Counted from the first letter of the stretch, positions 34,693 to 44,203 are shown. The stretch: 64,000 bases of DNA from Thalassobius sp965218685 (GCF_965218685.1 NZ_OZ244657.1:1302001-1366000), one strand, 5' to 3'. A program made the numbers and translations. The notes: generated by a model from the letters alone, not told the origin.

Positions 34693-35568
34693 TTGGAAGA
34701 CAAAGCTAGCGAACAACAAATGCATGTAGCGCATGAGGTCGAGCACACGACCTATGACCGGCGCTCGCTGACCTATGCGAGCACTTTTGACAGCCCCATG
34801 ACCGCGCTGACGATCAAGACCATTGAATGGCTGACCGGTAAGTTTTCGATTCTTCGGATGATCCGCAAGTTCGAACGTCAGGGCGCGCCGCAAGGTCAGG
34901 CTTTTTGGCGTGCGGCATTGGATGTCATGGGCATTCCGCTGCTGACCCCTCAGGAACAGATTGATCGCATTCCGCTAGAAGGTCCCGTTGTCGTGGTTGC
35001 CAACCACCCGCATGGCCTGGTCGACGGCATGGTTCTGGCCGAGCTGATCGGGCGCCGCCGCGATGATTACCGCATCCTGACCCGCGCCCTGCTGACAGGT
35101 ATCGACGAGGTCGCATCGTCCTACCTGATCCCGGTGCCCTTCCCACACGAGGAAGACGCGCAGCGCAAGTTCGTGGAAATGCGGGCCCAAGCGATGGCGA
35201 TGCTGAAAAAGGGTGGGCTGATCACCGTCTTCCCTTCGGGTGTTGTGTCATCCTCGGAAACCATGTTCGGGCCGGCGATCGAGGCAGAGTGGAATGTTTT
35301 CACCGCGCAGATGATCCGCCGTTCGGGCGCGCGCGTTGTGCCGATCTATTTCCCCGGATCGAATTCACGTTGGTACCAGATGGCCAACCGAATTTCGGCC
35401 ACCCTGCGCCAAAGCCTGCTGCTGCACGAGATCGTCCACAGCTGTAACAAGCCGCAAAAGCCCATCGTTGGCCACCCGCTGACGGACGCCCAGATGGAGC
35501 GTCTAAGCAGTGACCCGCGCGGCTTTATGGCCTGGCTGCGCGAGCACACATTGTCGTTGAAAGACTGA
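34693..35568 (+). CDS. Glycerol-phosphate acyltransferase family protein (PlsC-like)
   Basis: 291 residues from TTG 34693 (or 282 from ATG 34720; neither has a strong ribosome site). The acyltransferase motif NHPHG in place of NHxxxxD (VVVANHPHGLVDG, about 98-110) and FPSGVVSSS (about 183) are visible. Likely a phospholipid or lysophospholipid acyltransferase at the membrane, 35 bases after ptsH. Confidence 0.8.
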   Translation: MEDKASEQQMHVAHEVEHTTYDRRSLTYASTFDSPMTALTIKTIEWLTGKFSILRMIRKFERQGAPQGQAFWRAALDVMGIPLLTPQEQIDRIPLEGPVVVVANHPHGLVDGMVLAELIGRRRDDYRILTRALLTGIDEVASSYLIPVPFPHEEDAQRKFVEMRAQAMAMLKKGGLITVFPSGVVSSSETMFGPAIEAEWNVFTAQMIRRSGARVVPIYFPGSNSRWYQMANRISATLRQSLLLHEIVHSCNKPQKPIVGHPLTDAQMERLSSDPRGFMAWLREHTLSLKD

Positions 35569-35570
35569 CG

Positions 35571-36446
35571 CTAGCGCGTCGGTACGGGCGTTTCCCCGCG
35601 ATAGTCATAGAACCCGCGTTGGGTCTTGCGGCCCAGCCAGCCGGCCTCGACATACTTGGTCAACAGCGGGCAGGGGCGATATTTCGTGTCCGCCAACCCG
35701 TCGTGCAGCACGTGCATGATCGCCAGGCAGGTATCCAGACCGATGAAATCGGCCAGTTCCAGCGGGCCCATCGGATGGTTGGCCCCCAGCTTCATCGCGC
35801 TATCAATCGAGGCCACGTTGCCCACGCCCTCGTACAGGGTATAGCAGGCCTCGTTGATCATCGGCACCAGGATGCGGTTCACGATGAAGGCCGGAAAATC
35901 CGAGGCGCTGGCCGCGGTCTTATCCAGATTGTTCACGATTTTCAGGCAGGCCTGATAGGTCTCTTCATCCGTGGCGATGCCGCGGATCAGTTCGACCAGT
36001 TTCATCACCGGAACCGGGTTCATGAAGTGAAAGCCCATGAAGCGCTCGGGGCGATCGGTGCGGCTGGCCAGACGAGTGATCGAAATCGAAGAGGTGTTCG
36101 TGGTCAGGATCGTCTGCGGCGCCAGATGGGGCAGCAGGGTTTCGAAAATCTTGTTCTTAACGTCCTCACGCTCGGTTGCGGCCTCGATGATCAGGTCCTG
36201 AGGGCCAAGATCCGGCAGATCCATGGTGGTTTTGATGCGCGCGAAAGCCTCGGCCTTGGCGTCAGCGTCAAGCAGATTGCGGCTGACTTGACGTTCCATG
36301 TTCTTGTCGATCAGGGCCAAGGCTGCGTTCAGCGCGTCCTGATTGATATCATTCAACATGACATCATAGCCGGCGACAGCCATCACATGAGCGATCCCGT
36401 TGCCCATCTGGCCCGCGCCGATCACCCCAACCGATTTGATTTCCAT
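35571..36446 (-). CDS. 3-hydroxybutyryl-CoA dehydrogenase
   Basis: 291 residues: Rossmann GAGQMGNGIAHV at about 10-21, catalytic histidine in MGFHFMNPVPVMKLVE (about 139), and the C-terminal helical domain. It oxidises (S)-3-hydroxyacyl-CoA with NAD, probably for short chains. Convergent with the acyltransferase gene, whose stop is two bases away. Confidence 0.92.
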   Translation of the reverse strand: MEIKSVGVIGAGQMGNGIAHVMAVAGYDVMLNDINQDALNAALALIDKNMERQVSRNLLDADAKAEAFARIKTTMDLPDLGPQDLIIEAATEREDVKNKIFETLLPHLAPQTILTTNTSSISITRLASRTDRPERFMGFHFMNPVPVMKLVELIRGIATDEETYQACLKIVNNLDKTAASASDFPAFIVNRILVPMINEACYTLYEGVGNVASIDSAMKLGANHPMGPLELADFIGLDTCLAIMHVLHDGLADTKYRPCPLLTKYVEAGWLGRKTQRGFYDYRGETPVPTR

Positions 36447-36594
36447 GCGCCTCGATCCTCTCTCTCAGTTTGAGTGGAGCATACGCATGCGGCCAAGGAT
36501 GCCGCAAGGGCATCGAGTGTCGAAAATTCGAGGTGAATTGGAAATTTAGCAGTTTTTCAATGAGTTCCCCTGATTCTCGTTCCTGGGTGAAAAT

Positions 36595-37419
36595 ATGGTG
36601 GGTGAGATGACCTATGAACACGCTGGGGCGGGGGCCCTTGACTATCTATCCTGTGGCTATGGCCAGACGAGGCTGCAATTTCGGGGGCCTGAAAAGTCGT
36701 TGGATCAGCCCTATGCAGCCTTCATTGGCGGGACCGAAACCTATGGCAAATTTGTTCCGCGACCCTATCCGTCGTTGATCGAGGATATGTCCGGCGTTAC
36801 CGCCGTTAATTTGGGGGTGATCAACGCGGGGATCGAGACGTTTCGGTCCGATCAGACCGTGTTGGACATTGCGCGCGGGGCCGAATTCGTCGTGCTGCAG
36901 CTTATGGGGCCGGAGTATGTCAGTAATCGATATTACTCGGTACATCCGCGCCGCAATGACCGCTTCGTACGCGCCAATCGCGTTCTGCGGGACCTTTATC
37001 CCGAAGTGGACTTTACCGAGTTTCATTTCGTCGGCCATTTGCTGCACCGGTTACGCCGCGTCTCGGTCAGGAAATTCTCGAAGGTGATCGGGGAATGCCG
37101 GCGTGAATGGCTGACCTCTTACGCCAGTCTGCTGCACAGGATTGGCCGTCCGGTTGTTGTTCTTTGGTTGCCAAGGCACGCGCAACCACGCGGGGTTTCT
37201 GACGATTTCGTCAATGAGCGCTTGCTGGCCCCGTTGGAAAAACGATGTGCAGCAATGGTGCATGTTGCGCCTGATCGGGCAGCGACAACCGAGGGGACCG
37301 CGGGAATGGTCTTCGGTCAGATGGAGGGCTTTGCCGCCGCCGACCTGCCAAATCCCAAGATGCACGCTGCAATCGCCGAGGCGCTGAATAAGGCTTTGAT
37401 CCGTGCAGGATTGGCTTAG
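36595..37419 (+). CDS. DUF6473 family protein
   Basis: 274 residues beginning with a conserved MTYEHAGAGALDYLSC segment, followed by a region with an SGNH-hydrolase-like feel (AFIGGTETYGKFV; VNLGVINAGIETF). Such proteins are common in Rhodobacteraceae and may act on surface polysaccharide; function is not established. The start is ATG 36595 (GGGTGA upstream) or ATG 36607, four codons later. Confidence 0.75.
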   Translation: MVGEMTYEHAGAGALDYLSCGYGQTRLQFRGPEKSLDQPYAAFIGGTETYGKFVPRPYPSLIEDMSGVTAVNLGVINAGIETFRSDQTVLDIARGAEFVVLQLMGPEYVSNRYYSVHPRRNDRFVRANRVLRDLYPEVDFTEFHFVGHLLHRLRRVSVRKFSKVIGECRREWLTSYASLLHRIGRPVVVLWLPRHAQPRGVSDDFVNERLLAPLEKRCAAMVHVAPDRAATTEGTAGMVFGQMEGFAAADLPNPKMHAAIAEALNKALIRAGLA

Positions 37420-37546
37420 GGGTGCCAAAACCTTGGGCGATTTGGGACAAGAGCTGCCGCAACACAAACCGTTTCGTTTGAAATTCGGGGGGCAGGGCAT
37501 AGCCTGTTCAGGCGGTCGCAAAATTGGCCGGCGGAAAGAGTTTCAA

Positions 37547-38026
37547 ATGATACGGGGCTTCGAACCCACTGATGCAGACCAAGCGGCCTCTTTGTTGGCC
37601 CGAGCCTATGAGCGAGATGACGAACTGAACCTGGTCCAGTCGCTGCGCGAAAGGGGGGAGCTGCAAACAGAGCTTGTCTGGGATCAGGATGGCGTGATCC
37701 TTGGTCACGCAACGATGGCGCGTCACCTGCATCCCATTGGCTGGCAAACGATCAGTACCGTTGCGGTGGACGCTTCGGTGCGTGGGCAGGGCATCGGCAG
37801 CGATCTGGTGCGCGCCTGCCTAGAAGCCGCACGTCAGGCAGACGCTGGCGCCGTCACTGTGCTGGGCAATGTGCGCTATTATCAAAGGTTTGGCTTTACA
37901 CGCTCGGCCGCCGAGGCGCTGGAAACGCCGTTTTCCAGGGATGAAACCCTGATGTATCCAATCCGCATCGAGAACGCCGGGATCATGGCCGAGCTTGTCT
38001 ACCCGGCGCCATATTCTCGGTCCTAA
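37547..38026 (+). CDS. GNAT-family N-acetyltransferase
   Basis: 159 residues with the acetyl-CoA motif VRGQGIGSDLVRACL (about 70-84) and NVRYYQRFGF (about 106-115), the usual GNAT helix near the end. AGAG precedes ATG 37547; the frame is open upstream into the preceding gene. Substrate unknown. Confidence 0.85.
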   Translation: MIRGFEPTDADQAASLLARAYERDDELNLVQSLRERGELQTELVWDQDGVILGHATMARHLHPIGWQTISTVAVDASVRGQGIGSDLVRACLEAARQADAGAVTVLGNVRYYQRFGFTRSAAEALETPFSRDETLMYPIRIENAGIMAELVYPAPYSRS

Positions 38027-38229
38027 GGTTCGATTGTCCAGCCGTATCCGTAGTGAGTGCATTTACCATGCCACTTGGTGTTGCGCGATCTTTCATATTG
38101 GGAAACCCGGATGGTCATTGCGCAGACGCTGGAATTCATCGAAAACGGGGCGCCCGATCAAGACAGGACCAGGTCTGGGGAGGGCCGAATTTCACTTGCT
38201 CGATAGGGCCATGTTCAGGGAATCGCGGT

Positions 38230-39345
38230 ATGCAGACATTGTCTTTGACCTTGCAAAACGCGCAGGTGCTGCGACCCGATGGAGTTTCTGTCGGGGATTT
38301 GAGCCTGCATGCAGGGCAGATCGTCGACACATGCCCCGGCCGCCAGATTGACCTAAGCGGGTTTCACATAAGGCCGGGGATTATCGATGTGCACGGGGAC
38401 GGGTTTGAGCGTCATCTGGCACCACGACGCGGTGCGATGAAGGATCTCTCGGTCGGGCTGGCCGCAACCGAGGCCGAGCTGGCCGCGAACGGGATCACCA
38501 CAGCCGTACTGGCCCAGTTCTGGAGCTGGGAGGGCGGCATGCGCGGACCCGATTTTGCCCTGCGGATGCTGCAGGCGCTGGAACGCTATGACAGTCAAGG
38601 CACCGACATGCGCGTTCAGCTGCGGTTCGAAACTCACATGCTGGAGGATTACGCGCAGATCATTCAGATCGTCGAACGCCATGGCATCGGCTTTGTCGTG
38701 TTCAACGACCATCTACCCCATGACGCGCTGGACAGGGGCAAGCGCCCCCCAAGATTGACCGGGCAGGCGCTGAAGGGCGGGCGCTCACCCGAGGCGCACC
38801 TTGAAATGCTCAAGGCGCTGCATGCCAACGGACCGCAGGTACCACAGGCGATGGCCGGGCTTGCGGAACGCTTGGCGGGCATGGGGGTGATCATGGGCAG
38901 CCATGATGATCGGACGCCCGAGGCGCGGCTGCAGGCGCGGAACATGGGATTGCGCGTGTCCGAGTTTCCCGAAACCCGCGTGGCTGCCGAGGCTGCCTCT
39001 GCCAGCGGCGACCCAATTGTACTGGGCGCGCCTAACGTCGTTCGGGGGGGGTCGCATTCAGGGAATGTCAGCGCGGTCGAGTTGATTGCGGATGGGTTGG
39101 GCGACGCCTTGGCATCGGATTACCACTATCCCGCGCCGCTTCAGGCAGCGTGGGCGTTGGGGCGTTGGGACCTGGTTTCGGAGGGCCCTGCGCACCTGCT
39201 GGGGCTCGAAGATCGGGGCCGCATTGAGCCGGGAAAAAGGGCCGATCTGGTAGTGCTGGACAGCCAAGGGCGGGTTGGCGCTACAATAGCCGGAGGACAA
39301 GTGACCCACCTGAGCGGAGAGGCAGCAGCCCGTTTTATCGGCTAG
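38230..39345 (+). CDS. phnM: PhnM-like phosphonate-pathway diphosphatase
   Basis: 371 residues of the amidohydrolase family, with the HxD-H site in IDVHGDGFERH (about 53-63) and VLGAPNVVRGGSHSGNVSA near the end, as in PhnM. In the C-P lyase pathway PhnM splits alpha-ribosyl-1-methylphosphonate 5-triphosphate. Here it is solitary: no phnG-L or phnN is near, so it may serve a distant phn cluster or a different substrate. ATG 38230; an upstream frame start (38053) is not preferred. The 203-bp upstream gap shows no convincing gene. Confidence 0.85.
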   Translation: MQTLSLTLQNAQVLRPDGVSVGDLSLHAGQIVDTCPGRQIDLSGFHIRPGIIDVHGDGFERHLAPRRGAMKDLSVGLAATEAELAANGITTAVLAQFWSWEGGMRGPDFALRMLQALERYDSQGTDMRVQLRFETHMLEDYAQIIQIVERHGIGFVVFNDHLPHDALDRGKRPPRLTGQALKGGRSPEAHLEMLKALHANGPQVPQAMAGLAERLAGMGVIMGSHDDRTPEARLQARNMGLRVSEFPETRVAAEAASASGDPIVLGAPNVVRGGSHSGNVSAVELIADGLGDALASDYHYPAPLQAAWALGRWDLVSEGPAHLLGLEDRGRIEPGKRADLVVLDSQGRVGATIAGGQVTHLSGEAAARFIG

Positions 39346-39401
39346 GGCCCGCGCAGCGCATTCGGCGCAGCACGGTGAATAATTCTTGGCGGAGTAACAG
39401 G

Positions 39402-40469
39402 CTAGCCGCGGATGCGGTTGACGTGACCCATCTTGCGGCCAGGCTTGGTTTCGGCTTTGCCATAAAGATGCAGCGCGGCGTTCGGTTCGGCCGCGATCGC
39501 GGGAACGCGGTCCATGTCGTCACCAATCAGGTTTTCCATCACCACGTCCGAGTGGCGCGAGCCATCCCCCAAAGGCCAACCAGCAACGGCGCGGATGTGT
39601 TGTTCGAACTGATCGATGGCGCAGCCATTCTGCGTCCAGTGGCCCGAGTTGTGCACGCGCGGTGCGATCTCGTTCACGATCAGACCCTTGGACGTGACGA
39701 ACAGCTCGACCCCCATGGTGCCAACATACGCCAGCGCGTTCAGGATTTTTCCGGTCAGCAGAACGGCGTCCATTTTCTGGCTGCCGGTCAGGTTGGCAGG
39801 CACGGTGGTGGTGTGCAGGATACCATCGCGGTGGACGTTTTCGCCGGGGTCAAAACAGGCCACCTGACCGTCCGCGGCACGGGTGCCAATGACCGAGACC
39901 TCGTGGGTGAAGTTCACGAAGCCTTCTAGGATGGCGGGGGCGCCAGCCATGTCGGCCAGTGCCTTTTCGGCGTCATCCGGCGATTTCAGGCGCGATTGCC
40001 CTTTGCCGTCATAGCCAAAACGGCGGGTTTTCAGGATAGCGGGTGCGCCGATTTCTTCGATCGCCTCCGCCAGATCCACCTCGTCATCGACGGCGGCAAA
40101 GGGGGCGGTTTGCAGGCCCAGCTCGGACAGAAAAGCCTTTTCGGTCAGGCGATCCTGACTGACGGCCAGCGCCCGGCGGTTGGGACGGATCGGTTTCAGC
40201 GATTCCAGAATATCCAGCGCCGAGGTGGGAATGTTCTCGAACTCATAGGTGATCACGTCCACGGTTTCGGCAAAGGCGCGCAGGGCGGCCTCGTCCTCGT
40301 AGGCGGCCGTGGTCACGGTGTGGGCCACGTCCGCAGCGGGCGGGTTGGTGCCCGGCTCGAAGATATGGGTCTTGAAGCCCAGCCGCGAGGCCGCGACGGA
40401 TAGCATTCGGCCTAATTGGCCGCCGCCCAGAATGCCAATGGTTGCGCCGGTTTGCAGTACGTCAGTCAT
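39402..40469 (-). CDS. purK: 5-(carboxyamino)imidazole ribonucleotide synthase
   Basis: 355 residues: an N-terminal GILGGGQLGRML Rossmann segment and an ATP-grasp core (LKTRRFGYDGKGQ; NEIAPRVHNSGHWT). It makes N5-carboxy-AIR from AIR, bicarbonate and ATP in purine synthesis. ATG 40469 overlaps the purE stop by eight bases, so the pair is translationally coupled. An upstream start (40544) is rejected. Confidence 0.94.
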   Translation of the reverse strand: MTDVLQTGATIGILGGGQLGRMLSVAASRLGFKTHIFEPGTNPPAADVAHTVTTAAYEDEAALRAFAETVDVITYEFENIPTSALDILESLKPIRPNRRALAVSQDRLTEKAFLSELGLQTAPFAAVDDEVDLAEAIEEIGAPAILKTRRFGYDGKGQSRLKSPDDAEKALADMAGAPAILEGFVNFTHEVSVIGTRAADGQVACFDPGENVHRDGILHTTTVPANLTGSQKMDAVLLTGKILNALAYVGTMGVELFVTSKGLIVNEIAPRVHNSGHWTQNGCAIDQFEQHIRAVAGWPLGDGSRHSDVVMENLIGDDMDRVPAIAAEPNAALHLYGKAETKPGRKMGHVNRIRG

Positions 40470-40950
40470 CGGAAGGCTCGTCAGGAATAGAGGCAGAAAG
40501 GGCATCGCGCCAGGCGTCCAGACGCTGGGCGATCTCGGGGTCATTGTTGGCCAGAATGCCGGCGGCCATCAGGCCCGCGTTCTTGGCACCAGCGCCGCCG
40601 ATGGCCATGGTCGCAACAGGGAAGCCGCGGGGCATTTGCAGGATCGAGTACAGGCTGTCGACACCGGACAGGGCCTTGGTCTGCACCGGAACGCCGATTA
40701 CCGGCACACGGGTTTTCGAGGCCATCATGCCCGGCAGATGCGCAGCGCCTCCGGCACCGGCGATAATCACGTGCAAACCGCGGTCCACAGCGGTTTTGCC
40801 ATAGGTCCACAGACGGTCAGGGGTTCGGTGAGCGGACACGATCTTGGCCTCGTATGCGATGCCCAGTTCGTCCAGCACATCGGCTGCTTCTTTCATGGTG
40901 GGCCAGTCCGATTGGCTGCCCATGATGATGCCCACTTTTACGTCAGTCAT
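40462..40950 (-). CDS. purE: 5-(carboxyamino)imidazole ribonucleotide mutase
   Basis: 162 residues. The start IIMGSQSDWPTM, VSAHRTPDRL and IIAGAGGAAHLPGM form the class I PurE active site. Converts the PurK product to CAIR. First gene of the purEK pair, behind AGGGG. Confidence 0.95.
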   Translation of the reverse strand: MTDVKVGIIMGSQSDWPTMKEAADVLDELGIAYEAKIVSAHRTPDRLWTYGKTAVDRGLHVIIAGAGGAAHLPGMMASKTRVPVIGVPVQTKALSGVDSLYSILQMPRGFPVATMAIGGAGAKNAGLMAAGILANNDPEIAQRLDAWRDALSASIPDEPSDD

Positions 40951-40997
40951 TCTGCGCCCCTTATTCTGCGAGCGCGCACTATAGCCAAGGCCGTCGT

Positions 40998-41222
40998 TTA
41001 CGCAATGATATCCGGCGTCAAACGATCCTCGATGATCGCGATCATGTCCTTGAGACGTAGTTTTTTCTTTTTCAGGCGCCGAATGGTCAACTGATCGGCG
41101 GTTCCGCGTTCGACCATGGCCGTGATGGCCTGATCCAGATCGCGGTGTTCTTGCCGAAAAACCTCAAGCTCCACCCGCAGGACTTCTTCGGTTTTCATCG
41201 AAATGTCGCTTTGGGCGTTCAT
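40998..41222 (-). CDS. DUF465 (YdcH) family small protein
   Basis: 74 residues, almost wholly a charged coiled coil (EVFRQEHRDLDQAITAMV; RRLKKKKLRLKDMI). The RLKKxKLxLKD segment is the family signature. Cytoplasmic; function unknown. A later in-frame ATG (41198) is possible. Divergent from the small heat-shock gene. Confidence 0.82.
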   Translation of the reverse strand: MNAQSDISMKTEEVLRVELEVFRQEHRDLDQAITAMVERGTADQLTIRRLKKKKLRLKDMIAIIEDRLTPDIIA

Positions 41223-41283
41223 GGCTATGATTCTTATTGTTGGCTACCTGCGTAACATACTGAAAACCAACCTTTTCGCAAAG

Positions 41284-41316
41284 CCCTTGCGCCCACGCGT
41301 CGCGATGCCCATATTT
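41284..41316 (+). promoter_or_regulatory. Heat-shock (sigma-32-like) promoter before hsp20
   Basis: CCCTTGCG (41284-41291) and, after 16 bases, CCCATATTT (41308-41316) match the heat-shock pattern CCCTTGAA / CCCCATNTA. It is about 67 bases before the Hsp20 start, as expected for a small heat-shock operon. Confidence 0.55.
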
Positions 41317-41382
41317 CTTTCAACGGGTCGCCTGATTGGGGCCCACCAAACTGGACTGTCGCTTAAACGTAAGGACGTGCCG

Positions 41383-41796
41383 ATGACTAAACTTACCTTG
41401 GGGTCTCACCCGTACATGCTGGGCTTTGACCAGCTGGAGCGCTTGCTGGAGCGCAATGCGAAATCGGGGAACGAAGGGTATCCGCCCTTCAATATCGAGC
41501 AGACCTCAGAGAATTCCTACAGAATCACCCTGGCCGTCGCCGGTTTCGCCGAGGACGAGCTGGCCATAACCGTCGAGGATCGACAACTGGTGATCCGGGG
41601 ACGTCAGCGCGAGGATAACGACGGCCGCATTTTCCTGCATCGCGGGATTGCTGCTCGTCAGTTTCAGCGCAGCTTCGTTCTGGCCGATGGGGTCGAAGTA
41701 GGCGAGGCCGTCATGGAAAACGGCCTGCTGCATGTCGACCTGACGCGCGCCTTACCGGAAACGGTGGTTCAGAGGATCAACATAAAGAAAGGGTAA
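41383..41796 (+). CDS. Small heat-shock protein (Hsp20/IbpA family)
   Basis: 137 residues: a short N-terminus starting TLGSHPYMLGFDQLERLL, then an alpha-crystallin domain (YRITLAVAGFAEDELAI; ENGLLHVDLTRALPE). Holds unfolding proteins during heat shock. ATG 41383 follows AAGGA; the frame is open upstream. Co-transcribed with the next gene after three bases. Confidence 0.92.
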   Translation: MTKLTLGSHPYMLGFDQLERLLERNAKSGNEGYPPFNIEQTSENSYRITLAVAGFAEDELAITVEDRQLVIRGRQREDNDGRIFLHRGIAARQFQRSFVLADGVEVGEAVMENGLLHVDLTRALPETVVQRINIKKG

Positions 41797-41799
41797 GTC

Positions 41800-42027
41800 A
41801 TGGATACCAAGTATGATTTCGATCAGGACGCCGAGGATCGCATCGTCTATGTCCGCCGCGTGAATGTTGCGGACCTGCCCGAAGAGCTGCAAGAGGCGGT
41901 GGAAGGCGAGGAAACGCTTTATGCGGTCCATTCGGCCGAAGGCGAACGTCTGGCGGTCGTCAAGGATCGCAAACTGGCCTTTCTTCTGGCGCGTCAGCAT
42001 GAATACGAGCCTGTCGCGGTACACTGA
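41800..42027 (+). CDS. DUF1150 family protein
   Basis: 75 residues, acidic, with the family core YVRRVNVADLPEEL and LYAVHSAEGERLAVVKDR. Usually coupled to Hsp20 genes in alphaproteobacteria, so a stress role is likely; biochemical function unknown. Confidence 0.85.
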   Translation: MDTKYDFDQDAEDRIVYVRRVNVADLPEELQEAVEGEETLYAVHSAEGERLAVVKDRKLAFLLARQHEYEPVAVH

Positions 42028-42050
42028 TCGTCACAGACACACACGAACGA

Positions 42051-42080
42051 AAACGCCCCGCTGATTTCAGCGGGGCGTTT
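42051..42080. terminator. Terminator between DUF1150 and sat/cysC
   Basis: AAACGCCCCGCTG pairs with CAGCGGGGCGTTT around ATTT, followed by CTGTTTC. Nearly symmetrical, so it can end both convergent transcripts. Confidence 0.88.
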
Positions 42081-42100
42081 CTGTTTCAATCCTGAACGGA

Positions 42101-43813
42101 TCAGGTGGCCGAGATCAGGCCCATCGATTCCAGCTTAAGCAGGACCTGGTGGGCGCAGTTGTCCACATCGACGTTTTCGGTCTCGACGGACAGTTCGGGG
42201 TCTACGGGCACATCATAAGGGTCCGAGATGCCGGTGAACTCTTTGATCTTGCCTTCGCGCGCCAGCTTGTACAGGCCTTTGCGGTCGCGGCGTTCACACT
42301 CTTCGATCGAGGTCGCAACGTGGATTTCGACGAAGGCGCCGAACTGTTCCACGTCTTCGCGAACGGCACGGCGGGTGGTTGCGTAAGGCGCGATGGGCGC
42401 ACAGATCGCGATACCACCGTTCTTGGTGATTTCGCTGGCCACATAGCCGATACGACGGATGTTCAGGTCGCGGTGCTCTTTGCTGAAGCCCAGCTCGGAG
42501 GACAGGTTCTTACGAACGATATCACCATCCAGCAGGGTCACCGGGCGGCCGCCCATTTCCATCAGCTTGACCATCAGCGCGTTGGCGATGGTGGATTTAC
42601 CCGAGCCCGAGAAGCCGGTGAAGAAGACGGTAAAGCCCTGTTTCGAACGCGGCGGCGAAGTGCGGCGCAGTTCCTTGACCACTTCGGGGAACGAGAACCA
42701 TTCAGGAATTTCCAGACCTTCGCGCAGACGACGGCGCAATTCAGTGCCCGAGATGTTCAGGATGGTGACGTCATCTTTGTCTTTGATTTCGTCGATGGCT
42801 TCGTATTGCGCACGCTCCGAGACCCAAACCATGTGCTTGAAGTCGACCATTTCGAGGCCGATTTCATCCTCGTGCTGGCGGAACAGCTCTTGTGCATCAT
42901 AGGGGCCATAGAAATCTTCGCCCTGGCTGTTTTTGCCGGGGCCAGCGTGGTCGCGGCCAACGATGAAGTGGGTGCAGCCGTGGTTGGCGCGGATCAGGCC
43001 GTGCCAGACAGCCTCGCGCGGGCCAGCCATCCGCATGGCCAGGTTCAGCAGCGACATGGTGGTGGTGGACTGGGGGTACTTGTCCAGGACTGCCTCGTAG
43101 CAGCGTACGCGGGTGAAGTGGTCAACGTCGCCCGGTTTGGTCATGCCAACAACGGGGTGGATCAGCAGGTTGGCCTCGGCCTCGCGCGCGGCGCGGAAGG
43201 TCAGCTCTTGGTGGGCGCGGTGCAGCGGGTTGCGGGTCTGGAATGCAACCACTTTGCGCCAGCCCAGCTTGCGGAAATAGGCGCGCAGTTCGTTCGGGGT
43301 GTCGCGGCGACCGCGGAAGTCATAGTGCACGGGCTGCTGGATGCCGGTGACCGGGCCACCCAGATAAATTTTGCCAGCGGTGTTGTGCAGATAGTTCACG
43401 GCGGGGTGTGCATCATCATCGGCGCCAAAGACTTTCTCGGCTTCGATGGCTTTGTTCGGCTCCCAGCGGTCGGTGACGGTCATAGTGCCCAGGATCACGC
43501 CTTCCTGATCGCGCAGGGCGATGTCCTGGCCGATTTCAAGTTTCTCGGCGAACTCTTCGCTGACATCCAGGTTGATGGGCATCGGCCACAGCGAACCATC
43601 GGCCAGGCGCATGTTCTCGACAACGCCATTGTAGTCTTCCTCGGTCAGGAAGCCCTTCAGCGGGTTGAAGCCGCCGTTCATCAGCAGTTCCAGATCGCAG
43701 ATCTGGCGGGGGGTCAGATCCCAGCTAACCAGATCGGCTGCTTCGACCTTCAGTTTCTGGGCCGAGTCATACGACACGTACAGCTCGGGGATGGGTGCAA
43801 GATTATTTTGCAT
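42101..43813 (-). CDS. sat/cysC: Bifunctional sulfate adenylyltransferase / adenylylsulfate kinase
   Basis: 570 residues from ATG 43813, which has its own AGGA site. The sulfurylase domain (QTRNPLHRAH; GRDHAGPGKN) makes adenosine 5'-phosphosulfate, and the C-terminal APS kinase (P-loop GFSGSGKST; LDGDIVRKNL) makes PAPS for assimilation or sulfation. Fused Sat-CysC proteins of this length are usual in the family. The same frame stays open for a further 120 codons upstream and encodes a MarR-like domain, so a longer 690-residue product is possible. Confidence 0.92.
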   Translation of the reverse strand: MQNNLAPIPELYVSYDSAQKLKVEAADLVSWDLTPRQICDLELLMNGGFNPLKGFLTEEDYNGVVENMRLADGSLWPMPINLDVSEEFAEKLEIGQDIALRDQEGVILGTMTVTDRWEPNKAIEAEKVFGADDDAHPAVNYLHNTAGKIYLGGPVTGIQQPVHYDFRGRRDTPNELRAYFRKLGWRKVVAFQTRNPLHRAHQELTFRAAREAEANLLIHPVVGMTKPGDVDHFTRVRCYEAVLDKYPQSTTTMSLLNLAMRMAGPREAVWHGLIRANHGCTHFIVGRDHAGPGKNSQGEDFYGPYDAQELFRQHEDEIGLEMVDFKHMVWVSERAQYEAIDEIKDKDDVTILNISGTELRRRLREGLEIPEWFSFPEVVKELRRTSPPRSKQGFTVFFTGFSGSGKSTIANALMVKLMEMGGRPVTLLDGDIVRKNLSSELGFSKEHRDLNIRRIGYVASEITKNGGIAICAPIAPYATTRRAVREDVEQFGAFVEIHVATSIEECERRDRKGLYKLAREGKIKEFTGISDPYDVPVDPELSVETENVDVDNCAHQVLLKLESMGLISAT

Positions 43814-44173
43814 GATTTGTATCCTACTCTTGAAAGGAATAAGGCCACTGGTCGTGCCGGTAAGTTCAGCATGCAGAGCTTCGTACTCTGCAAATTTTCG
43901 GTTCAGGAATTGATCGGTAAGCCGGTTCTTCTCGGCCGCGCCGCGGGTCGTGATCGCATAGGCGAAGCGCTGACGCTTGTCGGGTCCATTGCGTTCTGTG
44001 ACCTTGATCAGCCCGGCATCGGCGGTGGTGCGCAAGAGCGTATTCAGGCGACCCAATGAGACCCCAAGCGCACTTGCCGTCGCCCGCTGTGTGGCCTCTG
44101 GCGCGATATCCAGCTGGCGCAGCAGGCGAAAGAGCATATCCTCTTCGGCGGCGTTAGGTTTGGGGGGGTTCAT
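43814..44173 (-). CDS. EPS-associated MarR-type HTH domain, no stop, open into sat/cysC
   Basis: 120 codons from ATG 44173, in frame with and without a stop before sat/cysC. The sequence is a winged-helix regulator (DMLFRLLRQLDIAPEATQRA; ALGVSLGRLNTLLRTTADAG; RFAYAITTRGAAEKNRLTDQ) of the EPS-associated MarR type, normally a separate protein of about 110 residues. Here translation would run on through about 14 linker codons into the sulfurylase start. Two GTTC-N6-GAAC repeats lie just upstream. Either a real regulator-enzyme fusion or a small gene whose stop has been lost. Confidence 0.65.
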
Positions 44174-44203
44174 TGCGAGTCTCTGGCGGGCGGATCAATA
44201 TGT

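Noticed and set aside
38111..38206. A 31-codon frame between the GNAT and phnM genes
   Set aside because: No ribosome site, no recognisable features; probably chance or a leader.
42149..44059. A plus-strand open frame of 636 codons opposite sat/cysC
   Set aside because: Antisense shadow; the minus strand carries intact sulfurylase and APS kinase motifs.
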